A DNA stretch of 64,000 nucleotides from Halegenticoccus soli (lineage in GTDB: Archaea; Halobacteriota; Halobacteria; Halobacteriales; Haloferacaceae). Positions within the stretch are counted from its first letter, which is position 1. Every line of letters begins with the position of its first letter. The DNA is taken from contig NZ_PEND01000001.1 of NCBI RefSeq assembly GCF_002844195.1, forward strand, positions 682,001 through 746,000. Reading direction: 5' to 3'. Of this stretch, positions 59,790 to 64,000 are shown in pieces. The notes under the pieces were generated by a model. The model ran no database searches, was not told where the DNA came from, and saw nothing but the letters and a program-made list of their open reading frames with translations. A program made the translations under genes and the position numbers.

Positions 59790-60740
59790 TCAGTTCCGCG
59801 AGAAGAGCGCCCGGAGCTCCCCCCCGAGGCGCGGAACCTCCGCGCGGATCGCCTCGCGCTTGATGAGGAGGAAGCCGACGAAGATCAGGAGGAAGCCCGC
59901 CGCGGTCGCGGCTCGCGGCTCCTCCGCGAGGAAGACCCACCCCGAGAGCGCGGCGAACAGCGGCGCGACGTAGGAGACGAGGTTGATCTGGATCGGTCCG
60001 AGCCGATCGAGCAGCGTGAAGTAGATGAGAAAGCCGACCGCGCTCGCGCCGATCGCGAGGTACAGCAGGGCCGCGAGCGCCGCGGGCTCGGTCCACCGAA
60101 CGCCGTCGCCGACGATCGGCTCCCCGAGGCCGAGCGAGACGAGGTGCATCAGGAGCGCGCCGCCGAGCATCGACCACGCCTCCATCGACTCGATCGGCAT
60201 CTCCGCGTCGATCCGCCGCGTCAGCACGCTCCCGAGCGCGAACGCCGCCGCCGCGCCGAACACCAGGAGCTTCGCGATCACCCCGCCGGAAAGGAGGTTG
60301 TTCGGATCGGGTTGCGAGAGCACGGCGACGCCGACGAGACCCAAAAGAAGCCCCGCGATCCCCGCCGCCGTCAGCCGCTCCGCGGGGAGGAACATTCGCG
60401 CGAAGCCGGTCGTCAGCACGGGGCTGAGGCTCACGATGACGGCCGCCGCGGCGCTGGTCACGGCGGGGTCCGCCTCGCCGACGAACAGCATCGCGTGGTA
60501 CGCCGCGATGAGGAGCACCGAGCCGATCCCGACCAGCGCCCACTGCCCCCGCCCGCGGGGGAGCGGGTCGTCGAGGACGTGCCAGGCGTACGCGAGCATG
60601 AGCAGGCCCGCGATGTCGTAGCGGACGGCCGCGAACAGCACGGGCGGGAAGAACTCCAGACCGGCCTTGATCGCCATGAACGCCGACCCCCAGACGGCGG
60701 CGAGAACGACGAACAGCGCGGCGTTTCGGTACCGTGTCAC
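59790..60740 (-). CDS. EamA/DMT-family transporter
   Basis: This is a 316-residue ten-helix transporter of the drug/metabolite superfamily, with two EamA domains (about 10-140 and 155-290). Typical segments are LFVVLAAVWGSAFMAIKAGL near the start, the first-domain end AVIVSLSPVLTTGFARMFLPAERLT, and GFLIYFTLLDRLGPIQINLVSYVAPLFAALSGWVFLAEEP near the end. Substrates range from amino acids to nucleotides; none is predictable here. Confidence 0.94.
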   Translation of the reverse strand: MTRYRNAALFVVLAAVWGSAFMAIKAGLEFFPPVLFAAVRYDIAGLLMLAYAWHVLDDPLPRGRGQWALVGIGSVLLIAAYHAMLFVGEADPAVTSAAAAVIVSLSPVLTTGFARMFLPAERLTAAGIAGLLLGLVGVAVLSQPDPNNLLSGGVIAKLLVFGAAAAFALGSVLTRRIDAEMPIESMEAWSMLGGALLMHLVSLGLGEPIVGDGVRWTEPAALAALLYLAIGASAVGFLIYFTLLDRLGPIQINLVSYVAPLFAALSGWVFLAEEPRAATAAGFLLIFVGFLLIKREAIRAEVPRLGGELRALFSRN

Positions 60741-60831
60741 AGTGACGGTCGCCCCGGACGACGCCTCAAGGTTTCGCTTCCGGCGATCGGATCCACCGAC
60801 GGACGCCCGGGGCGGCCGGGGCGTGCGACGC

Positions 60832-62169
60832 TCAGTCCGCCCGCGCCTCGGCCTCGTCCCTCCCGGCGTCGGGTTCGACCGGCTGATCGTACAGGTGGCA
60901 GGCCGCCGGGTGATCGCGCTCCTGGAGAACCGGTCGCGTCGTCTCGCAGACGCTCTCGAAGCGCTCGCGGAGCGTTTCGGCCGCGCGGTCGCCGTCGCCC
61001 TCGGCGAGGGCGTCGAGCGCCTTCTCGACGACGTCCTCGTTCTCGCCGTCCAGGTCGGTGTCGAACAGCTCCTCCCGGAGGTGCCGCTTGAACGCCGGCT
61101 TGTCCGCCCTGCCGGGATCCCCGACGGCGTCCCAGACCGCGTCCGGGTTCAGATCGCCGGACTCGACGCGGTCGCGGAGGTCCATCACCTCGCGGTACGT
61201 CCGCTGGTCGATGTCGACGTCGTCGGGCGGAATGACGAGCGGGCAGCGCGTCCGGAACCGGCAGCCCGACGGCGGGTCCCGCGGCGACGGCACGTCGCCA
61301 GAGAGCGCCTCGACGCGCCGGCCCTGCTCGGAGAGCTTCGCCCGCGGGACGCTCTCCAGAAGCGCCCGCGTGTAGGGGTGTCGCGGGTCGTCGAACAGGT
61401 CGTCCGTCGGGCCGAGTTCGACGATCTCGCCGAGGTACATGACGGCGACGCGGTCGCAGATGTGCCGGACGACAGAGAGGTCGTGGGCGATGAACAGGTA
61501 CGTCAGGCCGTACTCCTCCTGGAGGTCGTCGAGCAGGTTGAGCACCTGCGCCTGGACGGAGACGTCGAGGGCGGAGACGGGCTCGTCGAGGACGATGAAC
61601 TCGGGTTCGAGCGCGAGCGCGCGGGCGATCCCGATCCGCTGGCGCTGTCCCCCGGAGAACTCGTGGGGGTACCGATCCACCTGGTTCGCCGAGAGGCCGA
61701 CCCGTTCGAGCAGCTCCTTCGCGCGGTCGCGGCGGTACTCGGACTTCGAACGGCCGTCGCCGGTGTCCTCGGGGAGCCCGTGGATCCGCAGCGGCTCGGC
61801 GAGGATCTCGCCGATCGTCATCCGGGGGTCGAGGCTGGAGAAGGGATCCTGGAAGACGATCTGGGCGCGCCGGCGGAAGCGCGTGAGCTCGTCGCCGTCC
61901 ATGTCGAGGACGCTCTCGCCGTCGAACTCGACGCGCCCGCTCGTCGCCTCGCGCAGGCGGAGCAGCGTCTCGCCGGTCGTCGACTTCCCGCAGCCGGACT
62001 CGCCGACGACGCCGAGCGTCTCGCCGCGGCGGACGTCGAAGCTCACGCCGTCGACCGCCTTGACGCTCCGGGACCCCCGACCGAGGAGCCTGTCGAGCAG
62101 CGAGTCGCCCTCGACGTAGTACTTCCGGAGGTCGCGGACGCGGACCAGCGGGTCGCCCGCGTCAGTCAT
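60832..62169 (-). CDS. Dipeptide/oligopeptide ABC transporter ATP-binding protein (DppF-like)
   Basis: This is a 445-residue ABC ATPase of the Opp/Dpp importer type. Walker A is GESGCGKST, signature [17 protein letters not shown], Walker [13 protein letters not shown]. The Opp C-terminal motif begins CRFRTRCPL near residue 300, but its closing part (HPAACHLYD) comes about 100 residues later, after an acidic insertion (about 320-415). The start overlaps the preceding ATPase gene by 8 bases, so the operon is continuous. It may import di-/oligopeptides or nickel-like ligands. Confidence 0.95.
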   Translation of the reverse strand: MTDAGDPLVRVRDLRKYYVEGDSLLDRLLGRGSRSVKAVDGVSFDVRRGETLGVVGESGCGKSTTGETLLRLREATSGRVEFDGESVLDMDGDELTRFRRRAQIVFQDPFSSLDPRMTIGEILAEPLRIHGLPEDTGDGRSKSEYRRDRAKELLERVGLSANQVDRYPHEFSGGQRQRIGIARALALEPEFIVLDEPVSALDVSVQAQVLNLLDDLQEEYGLTYLFIAHDLSVVRHICDRVAVMYLGEIVELGPTDDLFDDPRHPYTRALLESVPRAKLSEQGRRVEALSGDVPSPRDPPSGCRFRTRCPLVIPPDDVDIDQRTYREVMDLRDRVESGDLNPDAVWDAVGDPGRADKPAFKRHLREELFDTDLDGENEDVVEKALDALAEGDGDRAAETLRERFESVCETTRPVLQERDHPAACHLYDQPVEPDAGRDEAEARAD

Positions 62170-63490
62170 CCGCGTTCACCTCCGGTTCCCGCCGTCGCTC
62201 CGGATCCGCGGACCGCGGCGGACCCGCCGACTCGGGGTCGAAGTAGCCGTCGGGGAGCGCCCTCTCGGGATCGTACTCCCGCTCCGCGAGCACGCAGCGC
62301 GCCCTGTGCTCCGTCCCGTCGTCCCCGCGTTCAGCGCCGCCGTTCCCGCCCCCCGCGGCGTCGTCGACGCCGTCGAGGTCGCTCCCGACGCCGCCCTGCG
62401 GTTCGCCGGCCGACACCGCGAACTCCGGGATCCGGGTCAGGCAGTCCTCCATCGCCATCGGGCACCGGTCGGCGAAGTAACACCGGTCGCCCATCTCCGA
62501 GTCGAGCAGGCTCGGGACGTTCCCCTCGATGGGTTGCAGGCGCGGGGCGGGGTCTTCGAGGTCCGGGATCGACCCGAGGAGCCCCCGCGTGTACGGGTGC
62601 ACGGGGTTCTCGAACACGTCCGCGAGCGTTCCGCTCTCGACGATCTCGCCCGCGTACATCACCCCGACGCGGTCGCACATCCGGGCGATGACGCCGAGGT
62701 CGTGGGTGATCATGACGACGCTCATCCCCTCGCGCTCCTGGAGGTCGCGCAGGAGGGTCAGGATCTGCGCCTGGATCGTCACGTCGAGCGCGGTCGTCGG
62801 CTCGTCCGCGACGAGCACGTCCGGCTCGCCCGCGAGCGCCTGGGCGATCATCGCCCGCTGGAGCATCCCACCGGAGAACTGGTGGGGGTACTCCTCCGCC
62901 CGCTCGGCCGGGTCCGGAATGCCTACCTGTTCGAGCAGTTCGACCGCCCGCTCGCTGCTCTCCTCGGAGACGTAGGACCGCGAGGGGAGCACGCTGTCGA
63001 CGATGAGGTTGCTCAGACCGTACCCCTGCGTCCGCGACCGCGTCCGCCGGGGGTTCGCCCGGGCGCGCCGCTGCACCTCGACGGCCTCGGCGATCTGTTC
63101 GCCGACGGTCAGCGAGGGGTTCAGGCTGCTCATCGGATCCTGGAACACCGTGCTGAACGCCGGCCCGCGGAGCGATCGGCGGACGCCCTCGGGGAGCCGA
63201 CGCACGTCGACGAACTCGCCGTCGACCGCCTCGGGGCGCGTTTCGCGGAACTCCCCGGCGAGGTCGGCGTTCCGGTACCACACCTCGCCGGCCGTGATCC
63301 GCCCCGGCGAGTCGACGAGGTCGATGAGCGAGAGGGCGGTGACGCTCTTTCCGGATCCGCTCTCGCCGACGATGCCGTAGATCTCGCCGTTGCGGACGTC
63401 GAAGCTGACGTCCTCGACGGCGTTGACCTGCCCCTCCTCCGTGAAAAAGCGGGTCGAAAGGCCCCGGACCCGCAGGATCTCGTCGGTCAT
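62162..63490 (-). CDS. Dipeptide/oligopeptide ABC transporter ATP-binding protein (DppD-like)
   Basis: This is a 442-residue ABC ATPase, partner of the downstream ATPase and the permease. Walker A is GESGSGKSV, signature [15 protein letters not shown], Walker [14 protein letters not shown] 40-residue basic insertion (about 135-175, [13 protein letters not shown]) interrupts the region before the signature, and the Opp C-terminal cysteine motif ([14 protein letters not shown]) is followed by an acidic, disordered tail. Its ATG overlaps the permease stop by 4 bases (ATGA). Confidence 0.95.
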   Translation of the reverse strand: MTDEILRVRGLSTRFFTEEGQVNAVEDVSFDVRNGEIYGIVGESGSGKSVTALSLIDLVDSPGRITAGEVWYRNADLAGEFRETRPEAVDGEFVDVRRLPEGVRRSLRGPAFSTVFQDPMSSLNPSLTVGEQIAEAVEVQRRARANPRRTRSRTQGYGLSNLIVDSVLPSRSYVSEESSERAVELLEQVGIPDPAERAEEYPHQFSGGMLQRAMIAQALAGEPDVLVADEPTTALDVTIQAQILTLLRDLQEREGMSVVMITHDLGVIARMCDRVGVMYAGEIVESGTLADVFENPVHPYTRGLLGSIPDLEDPAPRLQPIEGNVPSLLDSEMGDRCYFADRCPMAMEDCLTRIPEFAVSAGEPQGGVGSDLDGVDDAAGGGNGGAERGDDGTEHRARCVLAEREYDPERALPDGYFDPESAGPPRSADPERRREPEVNADD

Positions 63491-64000
63491 ACGCCCCCCT
63501 CCCCCTCGATGCCGGGGTCGAGCGCGTCCCTGAGCCAGTCACCGACGAGGTTGATGCCGACGACCGCGAGGACGATGGCGAGCCCGGGCAGCGACGCGAT
63601 CCACCAGGAGGTCGAGAGGTACTGCCGCCCCTGCGCGATGTCGAAGCCCCACGAGAGGTTCGCGCCCGAGAAGCCGAGGTACGCGAGGGAGCTTTCGAGC
63701 AGGATTATCGCGGCGATCTGGATCGTCGCCAGCACGAGGATCGGCGTGAGGCTGTTCGGCAGGACGTGCCGGAGGATGATGGACGCGTCGCTCGCGCCCA
63801 GCGCGCGGGCCGCCTTGACGTACTCCTCGCTCCGGACGGACAGCGCCTCGCCCCTGGCGACGCGGGCGAACCAGACCCAGTTCACGAGCGCGACGACGAC
63901 GATCACCGTCCCCGGAAGGACGATGTTCGGCGGCATCCCCGGTTCGACGCCGGCGGCGACGATCGGATCGGGGATGCGCAACGACGCGCCGCCGAGCAGC
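63487..64000 (-). CDS. Dipeptide-type ABC transporter permease (DppC-like), partial
   Basis: This is the C-terminal 171 residues or so of a BPD_transp_1 permease. The conserved coupling segment EYVKAARALGASDASIILRHVLPNS (EAA-type loop) and helices VVALVNWVWFARVA, ILVLATIQIAAIILLESSLAYLGF and LPGLAIVLAVVGINLVGDWL are visible. The final GDWLRDALDPGIEG is typical of DppC. The gene continues beyond the right edge, so its start and any DppA/DppB genes are out of view. It overlaps the ATPase gene by 4 bases. Confidence 0.95.
   Translation of the reverse strand, partial: LLGGASLRIPDPIVAAGVEPGMPPNIVLPGTVIVVVALVNWVWFARVARGEALSVRSEEYVKAARALGASDASIILRHVLPNSLTPILVLATIQIAAIILLESSLAYLGFSGANLSWGFDIAQGRQYLSTSWWIASLPGLAIVLAVVGINLVGDWLRDALDPGIEGEGGV

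Noticed and set aside
60667-62691. 674-codon plus-strand open frame opposite the ABC ATPase genes
   Set aside because: It is antisense to two ATPases whose Walker and signature motifs are complete. The frame itself has no recognisable domain.
1-64000. CRISPR array, cas genes, known defence systems, replication origin
   Set aside because: I looked for regularly spaced repeats with unique spacers, cas signatures, restriction-modification motifs and Orc1/Cdc6 with repeats. None were seen. The tandem arrays found have no spacers.

Overview
The window is about 64 kb of haloarchaeal chromosome (class Halobacteria). The evidence is high GC, acidic proteins, TATA boxes about 27 nt upstream of start codons with little or no leader, and archaeal or haloarchaeal marker genes: GTP cyclohydrolase MptA, GatD, the order adk - DUF106/EMC3 - cmk - cbf5, HalOD1 and bat-type HTH_10 regulators, DUF7344 winged helices, TrmB, an intron-containing elongator tRNA-Met and an AN1 zinc-finger protein. 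I cannot assign a genus. Most of the window is ordinary core chromosome, with short accessory patches beside tRNA genes.

Left part (1-14.6 kb): the start of carB, small conserved haloarchaeal proteins, an FAD amine-oxidase-like protein, a MacB-type ABC exporter pair, an NAD(P)/FAD oxidoreductase, mptA (pterin/folate pathway), a HalOD1 protein next to a double-DUF7344 regulator, a TrmB regulator, a DUF255 thioredoxin-fold protein and an FxsA-family membrane protein.

14.7-22.4 kb: tRNA-Ile, followed by a gene-poor accessory stretch with strong-SD or promoter-supported micro-ORFs. It includes a perfect DtxR-type iron operator in front of two coupled micro-ORFs, then an SCP2-like/alpha-beta hydrolase gene pair. 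After that come a Rieske protein with a membrane partner, a CsaA-like tRNA-binding protein and a DUF7344/zinc-ribbon pair.

22.6-30.3 kb: housekeeping and transport genes, namely an Eis-like acetyltransferase, thrB, an APC permease fused to two UspA domains, pdxS, a coiled-coil protein and cysE.

30.3-37.2 kb: an accessory region holding three bat-type HTH_10 paralogues (two share an 81-bp identical tract), a truncated DUF7344-membrane protein, small zinc proteins, a Tat-exported protein and an AT-rich patch. It ends at tRNA-Pro(GGG), whose 3' end is partly duplicated.

37.3-54.3 kb: the translation/nucleotide cluster cbf5-cmk-DUF106-adk, a UspA gene and a second APC-UspA permease whose natural start codon is one base out of frame, gatD with a GNAT gene, an ArsR-like regulator, gpmI, small conserved haloarchaeal proteins, and elongator tRNA-Met with a 102-nt intron.

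54.3-64 kb: a gene-free stretch with two diverged copies of a two-hairpin element (possibly right ends or omegaRNA-like relics of IS200/IS605-type elements). Then come kptA, a DUF1684 protein, an aldo/keto reductase, an EamA transporter and the ATPase/permease genes of a dipeptide-type ABC importer running off the right edge.
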